21,987 nucleotides of DNA from positions 1-21,987 of the forward strand of contig JAHDGT010000012.1 in assembly GCA_020631675.1 (NCBI GenBank), read 5' to 3'. Shown in pieces: positions 7,819 to 16,067 of the stretch. Origin of the DNA: Bacteroidota bacterium (GTDB lineage: Bacteria > Bacteroidota > Bacteroidia > Chitinophagales > UBA2359). The number at the start of each line of letters is the position of its first letter. The stretch's first letter is position 1. Position numbers and translations under genes: made by a program. Below the pieces are notes generated by a model. That model saw only the letters and a list, made by a program, of their open reading frames with translations. It had not been told where the DNA came from and searched no databases.

Positions 7819-7848
7819 AAGGAGTTACACATAGTGTAACTCCTTTTT
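7819..7848 (+). terminator. Intrinsic terminator after tRNA-Val
   Basis: A perfect 12-bp stem AAGGAGTTACAC (7819-7830) and GTGTAACTCCTT (7834-7845) with loop ATA is followed by TTT. It starts 11 bases after the tRNA and ends its transcript before the Roco gene. Confidence 0.9.
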
Positions 7849-7966
7849 CATTTATAAGTTCTTTCGCTTCTTCAAACTATCTCTAAACCAAGCTTCTTAT
7901 ATTTCTCTTTTTTGAGCTATTTTTGGCACTTCTCACAAAAAAGCCAATATAAAATAGCCATACTCC

Positions 7967-10465
7967 TTGTCTGATTTCAAAGATCAAATAGCAGAAAGCA
8001 TTCAGCTCGCCATCGCCAATAATGCGACCGAGTTGGATTTGAGTGGGATGAATCTCAGAAAATTACCTAATGAGATCCTCAACTTAAAACAGTTGAAGCG
8101 CTTGTTATTGGTCAATAATAGGATCACAGAGCTACCCCCTCAAATTGAACGCTTAGAAGCCTTAGAGCATCTTGATCTGAACGGCAACTTACTAAACGCT
8201 TTACCTAAAAACTTCGCCAAACTCAAGCAATTGAAACGCCTGAGTTTGAGTCATAACCGATTTACCAATTTAGCTAAATCCGTTCGAGAGCTGAATCAGT
8301 TAGAGGTATTGGACATTGGTCACAATCTAATCGGAAAAATCGGTTGCGACATGACGCAGTTCAAGAACATGAAGCGCTTCTATGTCAATAACAACAAAAT
8401 ATCTAAACTACCTGCTGGTCTTTTCTCTTTAGAGAAACTACAAGTCTTAGATGCCAGCAACAACCAATTACAAAGTCTGCCCTCAGAACTAGGGAAGTTG
8501 AATGACTTATACGAATTGCACTTAAATGGCAATGAACTCAAAGAAATAGCTGATAGTATTGGCGAGCTGCATCAATTGCAAAAGCTCGACCTCAGAGATA
8601 ATATGTTGGTCCGTTTGCCCGAAACTTTATCTTCTTTAAAAAAGCTCTCTTCGAATAATGACCCTCATCTGCACAATAGAGGATTGAACTTAGGCGGCAA
8701 TAAACTCAATATACCTGAAGAAGTATTAGAGCGCGAACCCGATGACCTGATCCAATACATCGTTGATCTGCAAAGTTCTACACTGACCAGACCGCTACAC
8801 GAAGCGAAACTGATTTTCGTTGGTTCCGGAGCGGTTGGAAAAACCTCTCTGATCAATATGATCTTAGCGGGCACCTTCAATCAACTCGAAGCCAAAACGG
8901 ATGGTATTGAGATCCGTGAGTGGGAGATGCGAAGAGGCAGGGAAACCGTGCGATTACACATTTGGGATTTTGGCGGACAAGAGATCATGCATGCCACCCA
9001 TAAATTCTTTATGACGCGTCGTTCCGCCTATGTGCTGGTACTGAACCCTAGAGCTGAAGATAAGTATGGTGATAGCGAATTAGAGTACTGGATGAAGCTC
9101 ATTCGCTCTTATGCCGGAGATGTGCCCGTGGTGATCTGTGTGAACAAATGTGATGTGCATCGTGTCACGCTACCCAAAGGCGAAATTGGTGATAAATACC
9201 CCAATATCGTAGGCTTTGTTGAAACCTCCTGCAAGGAGAATCAAGGCATTGGAGAATTGAAACGCTTGGTCAGAAAAGCCGTTTCTAAACTCAATCACAT
9301 CGACAACCTTTTGCCTGAAAGTTACTTTGATATAAAGCAGGTTTTGGAAGAGCGCAATGACGATCACATTACCGTTGAAGAATACACCAAAATCTGCGAA
9401 GAGATCGATGCTGGCTTCGGTGAAAACAGTCGCCGTTCTTTGTTACAGCTATTGCACGATCTAGGAGTCATGCTCCATTTTGGGGAAGAAGACCGTCGAT
9501 TAAGAGGGACCCATGTACTGAATCCGGAATGGGTGACACAAGGGGTTTACCAAGTGATCACCTCCACTAATTTATTGAAGCAGCATGGTATTTTAACTGA
9601 ACGCCATGTAGCCCGCATTCTGAACCCTGAAAAGTACAAAACCGACCGCGAACGTTTCTTCATCATGGACATGATGGATCGTTTCGAATTGTGTTACCAG
9701 ATCCCCGATCGTAAAGACACCTACTTTGTTCCTGGTGCTTTCCCCAAGGATCGCCCTCGTCTGAATTGGCACTATAATACAGACGACCTTTTGCGCTTTC
9801 AATTTCACTATGACATCCTTCCCTCTAGTGTCATGTCTCGTTTCATCGTTAAAGTACATGATTATATCCGCTCCAATCATTATTGGAGAAACGGTGTAGT
9901 CTTACATAAGGATAAATGCGATGCTTTAATAAAAGCCGATGCCGAAGAAAGGAAGATCTATATCGAAATCGGAGGCAAAGGAAATAAGAGGGATATTTTA
10001 ACCTTTATAAGAAGTCAATTCGATATCATTCATAGAAGACTCAGCCATATCGAGGTGCAAAGAAAGATACCCGTTGACCAGTCCGGAAAAGTCGTTTTAG
10101 GATACGAAGACCTACTGTTCTATGAAGAAATGGGTGAGAAAGAGATTTTAGTAAGAGAGCTGAGAGGCAAAGTCAATGTCAAGCAAGTGCTTAACGGCAT
10201 TTCCAGCGAAGGCAGTAGAAAGGAAGAACGCAAAGAAATAGAACAACAAGCTCTGATAAGCAGCGGAACTAGAGGGAAGCGTTCCATTTTAGATGAAACC
10301 GTAAAAGACCTAACAAGAGACATCATTAGAGCAGACGCTCGTACTGACCAATGGTACGACCAATTGTGGATCAAATTCGTAGCAGCGGTTATCTTTTTAG
10401 CAGCTCTAGCGGAAGTAAGTGGCTTTAGTCTAAGAGATATCATCTCCACACTCATGGGTAGCTGA
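7967..10465 (+). CDS. Roco family GTPase: LRR-Roc-COR protein with predicted C-terminal membrane anchor
   Basis: Large regulatory GTPase of the LRRK2/Roco class, 832 residues. About ten leucine-rich repeats cover residues 20-250 (repeating LxxLxLxxNxLxxLP). The Roc GTPase follows: P-loop GSGAVGKT at 286-293, DFGGQE at 334-339 (switch II), NKCD at 393-396 (guanine specificity) and ETSCKENQG. The COR dimerisation module follows (about 450-700; GTHVLNPEWVTQGVY, HYWRNGVVL). A hydrophobic helix at about 801-820 (IKFVAAVIFLAALAEVSGF) near the very end suggests a tail anchor. The start is TTG at 7967: an in-frame stop lies at 7955-7957 and the next ATG (residue 28) would cut the first repeat. TATTTTTG at 7918-7925 is a possible -7 box. 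The signalling role and targets are unknown. No partner gene is adjacent; lipB converges 4 bases away. Confidence 0.95.
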   Translation: MSDFKDQIAESIQLAIANNATELDLSGMNLRKLPNEILNLKQLKRLLLVNNRITELPPQIERLEALEHLDLNGNLLNALPKNFAKLKQLKRLSLSHNRFTNLAKSVRELNQLEVLDIGHNLIGKIGCDMTQFKNMKRFYVNNNKISKLPAGLFSLEKLQVLDASNNQLQSLPSELGKLNDLYELHLNGNELKEIADSIGELHQLQKLDLRDNMLVRLPETLSSLKKLSSNNDPHLHNRGLNLGGNKLNIPEEVLEREPDDLIQYIVDLQSSTLTRPLHEAKLIFVGSGAVGKTSLINMILAGTFNQLEAKTDGIEIREWEMRRGRETVRLHIWDFGGQEIMHATHKFFMTRRSAYVLVLNPRAEDKYGDSELEYWMKLIRSYAGDVPVVICVNKCDVHRVTLPKGEIGDKYPNIVGFVETSCKENQGIGELKRLVRKAVSKLNHIDNLLPESYFDIKQVLEERNDDHITVEEYTKICEEIDAGFGENSRRSLLQLLHDLGVMLHFGEEDRRLRGTHVLNPEWVTQGVYQVITSTNLLKQHGILTERHVARILNPEKYKTDRERFFIMDMMDRFELCYQIPDRKDTYFVPGAFPKDRPRLNWHYNTDDLLRFQFHYDILPSSVMSRFIVKVHDYIRSNHYWRNGVVLHKDKCDALIKADAEERKIYIEIGGKGNKRDILTFIRSQFDIIHRRLSHIEVQRKIPVDQSGKVVLGYEDLLFYEEMGEKEILVRELRGKVNVKQVLNGISSEGSRKEERKEIEQQALISSGTRGKRSILDETVKDLTRDIIRADARTDQWYDQLWIKFVAAVIFLAALAEVSGFSLRDIISTLMGS

Positions 10466-10469
10466 TCAA

Positions 10470-11189
10470 TCAGGGGGCAGAGATAAACTCCGCCTCAAAA
10501 ATAGCCTGGAAGTGTTGAAGCAGCTTGGATAAAACCTCCTCCTTATCCACTTCTTCAACACCTAATTCCGTATGTAAAGAGGTCACCCCTTTGTCTTGGA
10601 TCCCACAAGGCACGATCATCTTGAAATAATCCAAGTTCGTATTGACATTGAAAGCCCAACCGTGCATGGTCGTCCATCTGCTTGTACGCACCCCTAATGC
10701 GCATATTTTCCGTGCACGTGGCGTTCCAACATCTAACCATACGCCCGTTTCACCGGGTGAACGTTCCCCCTTTAAGCCGTATTCAGCTATCGTGCGGATC
10801 ACAACCTCCTCCAAGCTACGCATATACCAGCCTATATCCTCTTTAAAGTGTGCTAAATCCAAAATAGGGTAACCAACGATCTGCCCCGGTCCGTGAAAAG
10901 TGATGTCCCCTCCCCTATTTATCTTAAAGAATTGGATGCCTCTGTTCGCTAAAGCCTCTTTACTTAATAATAAATGATCCAACTTCCCGCTTTTGCCAAG
11001 GGTGAATACCGGATGATGGCCACAGACCAGCAAATGATTTTCAGTTAATTGCTTTTCTTCTCCATCTTTAAGCTTTCGATTGGCTATTTTCCTAGCTACT
11101 GTGCTGGAAAACAAACTTTCTTGCAAATCCCATGTCGCCTGATAATCCGCCAAGCCTAAATTTCTGTATGCTATTTGTTTATGATTCAC
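10470..11189 (-). CDS. lipB: Lipoyl(octanoyl) transferase
   Basis: Cytoplasmic enzyme that transfers octanoate from acyl carrier protein to the lipoyl domains of 2-oxoacid dehydrogenases and the glycine cleavage H protein, the first step of lipoate synthesis. The 239 residues carry the signature NRGGDITFHGPGQIVGYPIL (91-110), the catalytic Lys161 within RARKICALGVR and the catalytic Cys195 in IVPCGI. The start is GTG at 11189; no ATG exists before the conserved N-terminus (AYRNLGLADYQATWDLQESL). Its stop lies 4 bases from the convergent Roco stop with no room for a classical terminator. It is divergent from the thioredoxin-like gene across a 170-base region containing a palindrome. LipA is not in this window. 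Confidence 0.96.
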   Translation of the reverse strand: MNHKQIAYRNLGLADYQATWDLQESLFSSTVARKIANRKLKDGEEKQLTENHLLVCGHHPVFTLGKSGKLDHLLLSKEALANRGIQFFKINRGGDITFHGPGQIVGYPILDLAHFKEDIGWYMRSLEEVVIRTIAEYGLKGERSPGETGVWLDVGTPRARKICALGVRTSRWTTMHGWAFNVNTNLDYFKMIVPCGIQDKGVTSLHTELGVEEVDKEEVLSKLLQHFQAIFEAEFISAP

Positions 11190-11229
11190 GCTAAAGTATT
11201 GAAACCTAAATTTAGAAGTAATTTTTTTC

Positions 11230-11245
11230 TACCTAAGCTTAGGTA
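11230..11245. promoter_or_regulatory. 16-bp perfect palindrome in divergent promoter region
   Basis: TACCTAAGCTTAGGTA is its own reverse complement over 16 bases. It lies 41 bases upstream of the lipB start and 30 bases upstream of the TATCTTTG box for the rightward gene, so it could be an operator for either or both. No regulator gene is adjacent. Operator function is inferred only from symmetry and position. Confidence 0.45.
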
Positions 11246-11274
11246 CTGTTATGGCACAATTATACCAATTTGTA

Positions 11275-11282
11275 TATCTTTG
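11275..11282 (+). promoter_or_regulatory. Candidate -7 box for the thioredoxin-like gene
   Basis: TATCTTTG matches the Bacteroidota -7 consensus TAnnTTTG, 77 bases before the ATG at 11360. A good TTTG at the -33 position is not seen, so support is partial. Confidence 0.4.
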
Positions 11283-11296
11283 AATCTGATAAATTA

Positions 11297-11318
11297 CAAT
11301 TGATGATCATGTCAATTG
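11297..11318 (+). promoter_or_regulatory. Inverted repeat in the predicted 5' leader of the thioredoxin-like gene
   Basis: CAATTGA (11297-11303) and TCAATTG (11312-11318) flank an inner palindrome ATGATCAT. It begins about 8 bases past the start point predicted from the -7 box, so it could be an operator or a leader hairpin. There is no T run. Confidence 0.35.
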
Positions 11319-11359
11319 CGATTTTTCTCTATTTGAACTAAATGACAACCTCTTAGATC

Positions 11360-12481
11360 ATGAAGAATTTAACCCTCTCGTTAAGTACATTCCTTTTGAT
11401 TGTGGTCTTTACTTTATGTGCAAGCACCTCAAATACCCTTGCCCAGCAACAAGTTGGTCAGATGGTCCAAGACATCACCATTTACGACAATGTCAATAAG
11501 AAGCAGATTCGACTTTCCGACCTTAAAGGGCAGTATGTCATGTTGCAATTTTGGTCTTCTTGGTGTCCTTGTTCAGCTCCTCAGATCGCAAATTGCCATA
11601 CCGTCAAACAAACTTTCGGCAACACCCAATTCCCGGATGGTAATGGATTGGAGATTTTCAGTTTCTCCCTAGATCGCGACTATAATGCTTGGCGTGCCGG
11701 CACACTTGAAAACAACATCAATTGGCAGCATAACTATACCGATCTGCTTGGTGCTGATTCTCAAGTTTCCAAGGCATTTGGCTTGGATAAAAATCTATCC
11801 ATGTCGTATCTGATCGATCCCCAAGGAAAGATCATTCACGTAAATCATGGCAATATCCGCCCCATCATGACCATGCTGGCTCAACGCTCGGGCTACTACT
11901 CTGATGAAAACCTGGTTTTCGCCACAGAAAACGAAAACTTCAACAATCTGAATTGTCAAGTCAATAAAACTTGTCCGGTTCAAAAGAAGTATAACGCACC
12001 TGAGTTAATGAGCAATAGAAACACGGTTGCCGCTACCAGTAATCCAACACTTAAAGCCAGTACTTACACCTATAATGGTCAGCCCCTACAAAGTCAACAA
12101 AAAACTACGAGTACTGGTTTTGGCGACTGGCAAATGCTAAGTGAAAATGCTAATGTTAATACGAACACCAATCAAGCTGATTTGGTTAGAAAGTACGAGC
12201 CTGCGCAAAACTCAGCAACAGCTCCTATTACTTTTTCCACGCCATCACCTGCGCCAAATAATGCTAATATCATTCAAGCAAACAATAGAATTTGGTTAGG
12301 CAGCTTCAAAAGCATGGATCCCCTGACACACGCCAATCTAAGTGAAGTTGGTTCGGTCAAAGCAAAAGAACAAGGCAATGGCTATTTCAGCTACACCTTA
12401 CAACCTGACCCCGGACAAGACATCAATGTTTTGCTTGGCAACCTCAGAAACTTAGGCTACAATCAGGCTAAATTGTACTGA
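11360..12481 (+). CDS. Exported thioredoxin-fold (TlpA-like) protein with CXC motif and C-terminal SPOR-like domain
   Basis: Secreted protein of 373 residues; signal peptide at 1-28 (cleavage near TLA-QQ). Residues 31-180 have the TlpA/AhpC layout: IRLSDLKGQYVMLQFWSSWC, then a central SLDRDYNAW and YLIDPQGKIIHVN. The usual WCxxC is here WCPC, so the cysteines are Cys69-Pro-Cys71 (CXC), with a third at Cys79 and a further pair at 200 and 206. The cis-Pro expected before the LID strand appears to be Ser148. A low-complexity Asn/Ser/Thr/Pro linker (about 210-300) leads to a C-terminal SPOR-like module (about 305-373; RIWLGSFKSMDPLTHANL to LRNLGYNQAKLY), a fold that often binds denuded peptidoglycan. 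A periplasmic redox or structural role is likely, but its chemistry is uncertain. It is divergent from lipB and convergent with namZ, with repeat copy C filling the gap. Confidence 0.8.
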   Translation: MKNLTLSLSTFLLIVVFTLCASTSNTLAQQQVGQMVQDITIYDNVNKKQIRLSDLKGQYVMLQFWSSWCPCSAPQIANCHTVKQTFGNTQFPDGNGLEIFSFSLDRDYNAWRAGTLENNINWQHNYTDLLGADSQVSKAFGLDKNLSMSYLIDPQGKIIHVNHGNIRPIMTMLAQRSGYYSDENLVFATENENFNNLNCQVNKTCPVQKKYNAPELMSNRNTVAATSNPTLKASTYTYNGQPLQSQQKTTSTGFGDWQMLSENANVNTNTNQADLVRKYEPAQNSATAPITFSTPSPAPNNANIIQANNRIWLGSFKSMDPLTHANLSEVGSVKAKEQGNGYFSYTLQPDPGQDINVLLGNLRNLGYNQAKLY

Positions 12482-12486
12482 TATTT

Positions 12487-12653
12487 GGGCACATACCCGC
12501 CTGCGGCAGGGTACCGGGCTATCCGTTCTTATTAAGCGCACTGCCTGGCGGTTCGTTGCTGCCTGTTGCGGTGGCTACCTCTGGGCCGCCCCCGCAACAG
12601 GCGCACTCACTCGCCATGCAGCACACTTAATACCACTACTATCCCTTGTGCGA
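12487..12653 (+). repeat. Dispersed structured element, copy C (complete)
   Basis: It occupies almost the whole gap between two convergent genes, starting 5 bases after one stop and ending 3 bases before the other. Parts in order: GGGCACA; hairpin TACCCGCC (12494-12501) with GGC and GGGTA (12505-12513, one bulge); conserved CGGGCTATCCGTT; central hairpin with perfect 11-bp arms (12561-12571 and 12592-12602); a CAGGCGCAC block; and ACCACTACTATCCCTTGTGC. The 5' GCACA (12489-12493) pairs with the 3' TGTGC (12647-12651) to close the element. The central hairpin may double as a terminator for both genes, but it lacks a T run. Confidence 0.82.
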
Positions 12654-12656
12654 AGA

Positions 12657-13976
12657 TCAGTCGTACAGCAGATATGCCGCCCGCTTTTGCTTGAACTCAG
12701 AGAGTGCTGGCTCCCAACTCGCTTTTATATCATTATAGGACGTACCCGCTTTGATCTGCTCACGTAACTTATATGTTCCCGCCAACTTATCAAAGAAGTT
12801 ATTCTCATTGAAAAACTTCGACTTGTCTGGATACAGCTCATAGGCTTTTAGTAAATAGGCCAGATCAAATCCATTTGCTCTTACATCCGCATGGCTTATA
12901 CTACTTAGGTCTAAGCCATAACAAACTTTATCCTGATGCTTTGGGTACTTTGCGCCTTCTTTCGGTACTGGGGTGAACTCATCGGGCATTTTACCTTTTA
13001 AGAAGGGCGCACCCATGATCTGGAATTGTTTATCCGTCCCCCTACCAACACTTACTGTAGTCCCTTCAAACAAACACAATGACGGATATAGGTAAATCGA
13101 CAGATTATTAGGCAGATTCGGTGAAGGTTTCACAGGCAATACATACTCGTCTTGCCGATTGTAATTGACACAGCTCACAGTTTGAAGATCACAGCTTACT
13201 CCATTTTTCAACCAGCCTTCTCCATTGATCATACGGGCTAATTCAGCAACCGTCATACCATGTACGATCGGGATCGGGTGCATACCTACAAATGACGATA
13301 ATGCTTCTTCTCTAATGGGCCCATCCACATAATGTCCATTCGGATTCGGGCGATCCAGAACAAGCACAGGAAGTCCTTGCTCCGCACAGGCTTCCATGAC
13401 ATAGTGCATGGTAGAAATGTAGGTATAGAAACGAGCACCTACGTCTTGAATGTCAAACACCAGTATGTCTAAACCAGCAAGATGGTCCACACTTGGCTTT
13501 TTATTCTTCCCATACAATGATATGATAGGCAATCCTGTTCTGGGATCTTTACCATCTACTACCTTTTCCCCAGCATCTGCCTTGCCTCTAAAACCATGTT
13601 CCGGAGCGAAGACTTTCTTTACGCTTATCCCTCTCTGAAGCAAAACATCCACCAAGTGCTGGTCATCTACCGTAGAGGTTTGATTAACCACCATTCCTAC
13701 ATTTTTGCCCTTTAACAATAACTCGTATCTATGGAACTGTGCAGCACCTACGACCACTGTATTCGGACTGGCGATGCCTTGCGCATCACTTCTCTCAACA
13801 AGCGTTTTTTTAGCCTCCTCAGATAATTCATTGCTTTGGGTGCTCGTTCTTTCTACAGCGATTCGTTCCTTGGACGTTCTAGTCGTTTCCACCTCCTGAC
13901 TGTTTTGTGCGGATTGACACATACTGGTCAATAATAGAAAACAAAAAACGATGGGTTGTAAATAGAGATTATTCAT
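12657..13976 (-). CDS. namZ: DUF1343 (NamZ-type) exo-beta-N-acetylmuramidase family protein
   Basis: Predicted exported peptidoglycan-recycling hydrolase, 439 residues. The family includes NamZ, which removes N-acetylmuramic acid from the non-reducing end of peptidoglycan fragments. Hallmarks seen: LLKGKNVGMVVNQTS, VFAPEHGFRG, LPIISLYG, LVFDIQDVGARFYTYISTM, VLDRPNPNG, MTVAELARMINGE, PNLPNNLSIYLYPSLCLFEG and SVGRGTDKQFQ. The N-terminus is a signal peptide with Cys near residue 20 (LLTSMC); the lipobox is imperfect (Met at -1), so lipid anchoring is uncertain. A low-complexity Glu/Ser/Thr spacer follows before the domain at about 80. The ATG at 13976 lies 68 bases from the likely start of the divergent ABC permease. 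The stop falls right beside repeat copy C. Confidence 0.92.
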   Translation of the reverse strand: MNNLYLQPIVFCFLLLTSMCQSAQNSQEVETTRTSKERIAVERTSTQSNELSEEAKKTLVERSDAQGIASPNTVVVGAAQFHRYELLLKGKNVGMVVNQTSTVDDQHLVDVLLQRGISVKKVFAPEHGFRGKADAGEKVVDGKDPRTGLPIISLYGKNKKPSVDHLAGLDILVFDIQDVGARFYTYISTMHYVMEACAEQGLPVLVLDRPNPNGHYVDGPIREEALSSFVGMHPIPIVHGMTVAELARMINGEGWLKNGVSCDLQTVSCVNYNRQDEYVLPVKPSPNLPNNLSIYLYPSLCLFEGTTVSVGRGTDKQFQIMGAPFLKGKMPDEFTPVPKEGAKYPKHQDKVCYGLDLSSISHADVRANGFDLAYLLKAYELYPDKSKFFNENNFFDKLAGTYKLREQIKAGTSYNDIKASWEPALSEFKQKRAAYLLYD

Positions 13977-14044
13977 TTGTCTGTCGTGTTTTTCTAACCA
14001 CTTCGGTAAATGTAGTATTTTCGCCGATCAATACGCATTTAGAT

Positions 14045-15268
14045 TTGAACATCACTCGTTTCATAGCACGTAGGATCGCATTCGGATCCGGAAAGTCATT
14101 CAGCGGCTTCATTTTGAAGATCGCTGCTGTGGCTGTAGGACTATCTATGTGCGTAATGATCGTGACCAATGCTTTAGTGAGTGGCTTCCAAGAAGAAGTC
14201 AGTCGTAAGCTATTCGGCTTCATGGGGCACATTCAGATCAGCAGCTTTGATGGCAATCGCTCTTTTGAAGATCTGAGTCCTATTAATATCAAGCAAGACT
14301 TTTATCCGAGTTTGGATACCGTTACAGGCATTAGTCGCATACAAGTCTACGCCCGCAAACCCGGAATCGTTACCACGGATACCGATTTTGAAGGCATTGT
14401 ACTAAAAGGAATAGACCATAATTTCGATTGGTCTTTCTTTGAGCAATACCTTGTTGATGGTAGAGCATTGGAATTAGGGGGCGAGAAAAAGGCCAATGAA
14501 GTACTCATTTCTAGAACCACCGCCAATCGCTTGGGTTTAAAAGTGGGGGATAAAATGACCATCCGCTTCCTACAAAAGCCACCTAGAGCAAGGCGACCGG
14601 AAATAGTGGGCATTTACAATACAGGTTTAGAAGAGTACGATGAGGTATATGCCTTGTATGATATCAGAAACATCAGAAAGCTGAATGATTGGGAAGAAGA
14701 TGAAGTAGGCGGCTTTGAGGTCTTCTTAGACGATGTGCGTGATCTGGATCAGATGAGTGAGGATGTTTACTATCGTTATGTGCCCCATGACCTCCTATCC
14801 AGAAACTTGAAAGAGATCAATCCGAATGTTTTCGAGTGGCTTGCCCTTCAGGATATTAACGAATGGGTGATCTTAGTGCTTCTGACCATGATAGCCATCA
14901 TTAATATGATCACGGCATTATTGATTTTGATATTGGATCGCACCAATATGATCGGTATCTTGAAAGCCCTAGGTGCTAATAATTGGCAGGTAAGAAAGAT
15001 CTTTTTATACAATGCCGCTATTATTATTGGCCTTGGCTTGCTCTTAGGTAATGCTTTAGGACTTGGACTTTGTTGGCTACAGCAAACATTCGAGTTCATT
15101 AGATTGCCTGAAGACTCCTACTACATCAGTGTAGCCCCTATAAAGCTCAATTGGATCACGATCGTCTTATTGAACTTAGCTACGATGGGCGTATGCTTAC
15201 TAGCCTTGATGATTCCGTCTATCTTAGTTACTCGGATCAAACCAATAACAGCCATTCGTTTCCGATAA
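14045..15268 (+). CDS. ABC transporter permease of the LolC/LolE (FtsX) family
   Basis: Inner-membrane permease, 407 residues from the start chosen here, likely releasing outer-membrane lipoproteins together with the adjacent LolD-like ATPase. The frame is open from a GTG at 13907, but that would overlap the divergent namZ gene; the family N-terminus (NITRFIARRIAFGSGKSFSGF) begins right after a TTG at 14045, with no in-frame ATG nearby. Membrane helices: one near residues 18-40, a large periplasmic domain, then three near 274-295, 322-345 and 372-395. The motif DRTNMIGILKALGANNWQVRKIF at the ATPase contact is typical of LolC/LolE. A single permease is common in Bacteroidota where proteobacteria have LolC plus LolE. 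The ATPase gene follows after 6 bases. Confidence 0.9.
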   Translation: MNITRFIARRIAFGSGKSFSGFILKIAAVAVGLSMCVMIVTNALVSGFQEEVSRKLFGFMGHIQISSFDGNRSFEDLSPINIKQDFYPSLDTVTGISRIQVYARKPGIVTTDTDFEGIVLKGIDHNFDWSFFEQYLVDGRALELGGEKKANEVLISRTTANRLGLKVGDKMTIRFLQKPPRARRPEIVGIYNTGLEEYDEVYALYDIRNIRKLNDWEEDEVGGFEVFLDDVRDLDQMSEDVYYRYVPHDLLSRNLKEINPNVFEWLALQDINEWVILVLLTMIAIINMITALLILILDRTNMIGILKALGANNWQVRKIFLYNAAIIIGLGLLLGNALGLGLCWLQQTFEFIRLPEDSYYISVAPIKLNWITIVLLNLATMGVCLLALMIPSILVTRIKPITAIRFR

Positions 15269-15274
15269 TTGATT

Positions 15275-15925
15275 ATGATACAAGCAACGAACATTAAAAA
15301 ATCTTACGGCGAACTCGCTGTTTTGAAAGGTGTTGATGTGAACATCAATAAAGGTGAGATCGTATCAATTGTAGGAGCGAGCGGGGCTGGTAAAAGCACT
15401 CTGCTGCACATCTTAGGAACGCTTGACCGTTCTGATAGTGGGGATCTGCAAATAGCTGATACTTTGATCAACGCATTGAATGACAAACAGCTATCGGCTT
15501 TCAGGAATAAGCATATCGGTTTTGTTTTTCAGTTTCATCATTTATTACCTGAATTCACGGCTATTGAAAATGTTTGTATCCCTGCGTATATAAACGGCAC
15601 CAATGAAAAAGAGGCGCAAACTAGAGCAAAAGAATTATTAACTTTTTTGGGTTTGAAAGACAGAATGACACATAAACCCAATCAATTATCAGGCGGAGAG
15701 CAACAACGTGTGGCTGTCGCCAGAGCTTTGATCAACCAACCTGATGTCGTACTCGCAGATGAGCCAAGCGGGAATTTGGATAGTGATACTTCGCAAGAAT
15801 TACACGAATTATTTTTTGAGTTGCGCAAACAATATGAGCAGACTTTCGTGATCGTAACGCATAATAAAGAGTTGGCTGAAATGAGTGATCGACAATTGGT
15901 GATGAAAGACGGCTTGATCGTATAG
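15275..15925 (+). CDS. lolD: ABC transporter ATP-binding protein (LolD-like)
   Basis: ATPase partner of the preceding permease, 216 residues from the ATG at 15275; a TTG two codons earlier is less likely. All motifs are intact: Walker [10 protein letters not shown] at 34-42, Q-loop [10 protein letters not shown] (a characteristic LolD string), signature LSGGEQQR, Walker [13 protein letters not shown] and the H-loop VTHN. The role inferred is powering extraction of lipoproteins from the inner membrane. A MacB-type export ATPase is an alternative because the motifs overlap, but the LolC/LolE-type permease beside it favours Lol. It starts 6 bases after the permease stop, so the two are surely cotranscribed. 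The following 142 bases to the next gene show no strong terminator. Confidence 0.92.
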   Translation: MIQATNIKKSYGELAVLKGVDVNINKGEIVSIVGASGAGKSTLLHILGTLDRSDSGDLQIADTLINALNDKQLSAFRNKHIGFVFQFHHLLPEFTAIENVCIPAYINGTNEKEAQTRAKELLTFLGLKDRMTHKPNQLSGGEQQRVAVARALINQPDVVLADEPSGNLDSDTSQELHELFFELRKQYEQTFVIVTHNKELAEMSDRQLVMKDGLIV

Positions 15926-16067
15926 AGGTAGTTTAAAGTTTTTTATTGTTAATGTAAACTTCCCCCCTTTTAATTCGTCCTATTTAATGGACCTGTAGAT
16001 TGACAGGCAACATTTTTTTTCTTTCATGCGTTATTCTGTGGTGTATTGATAGACCACTCTCCTATTC

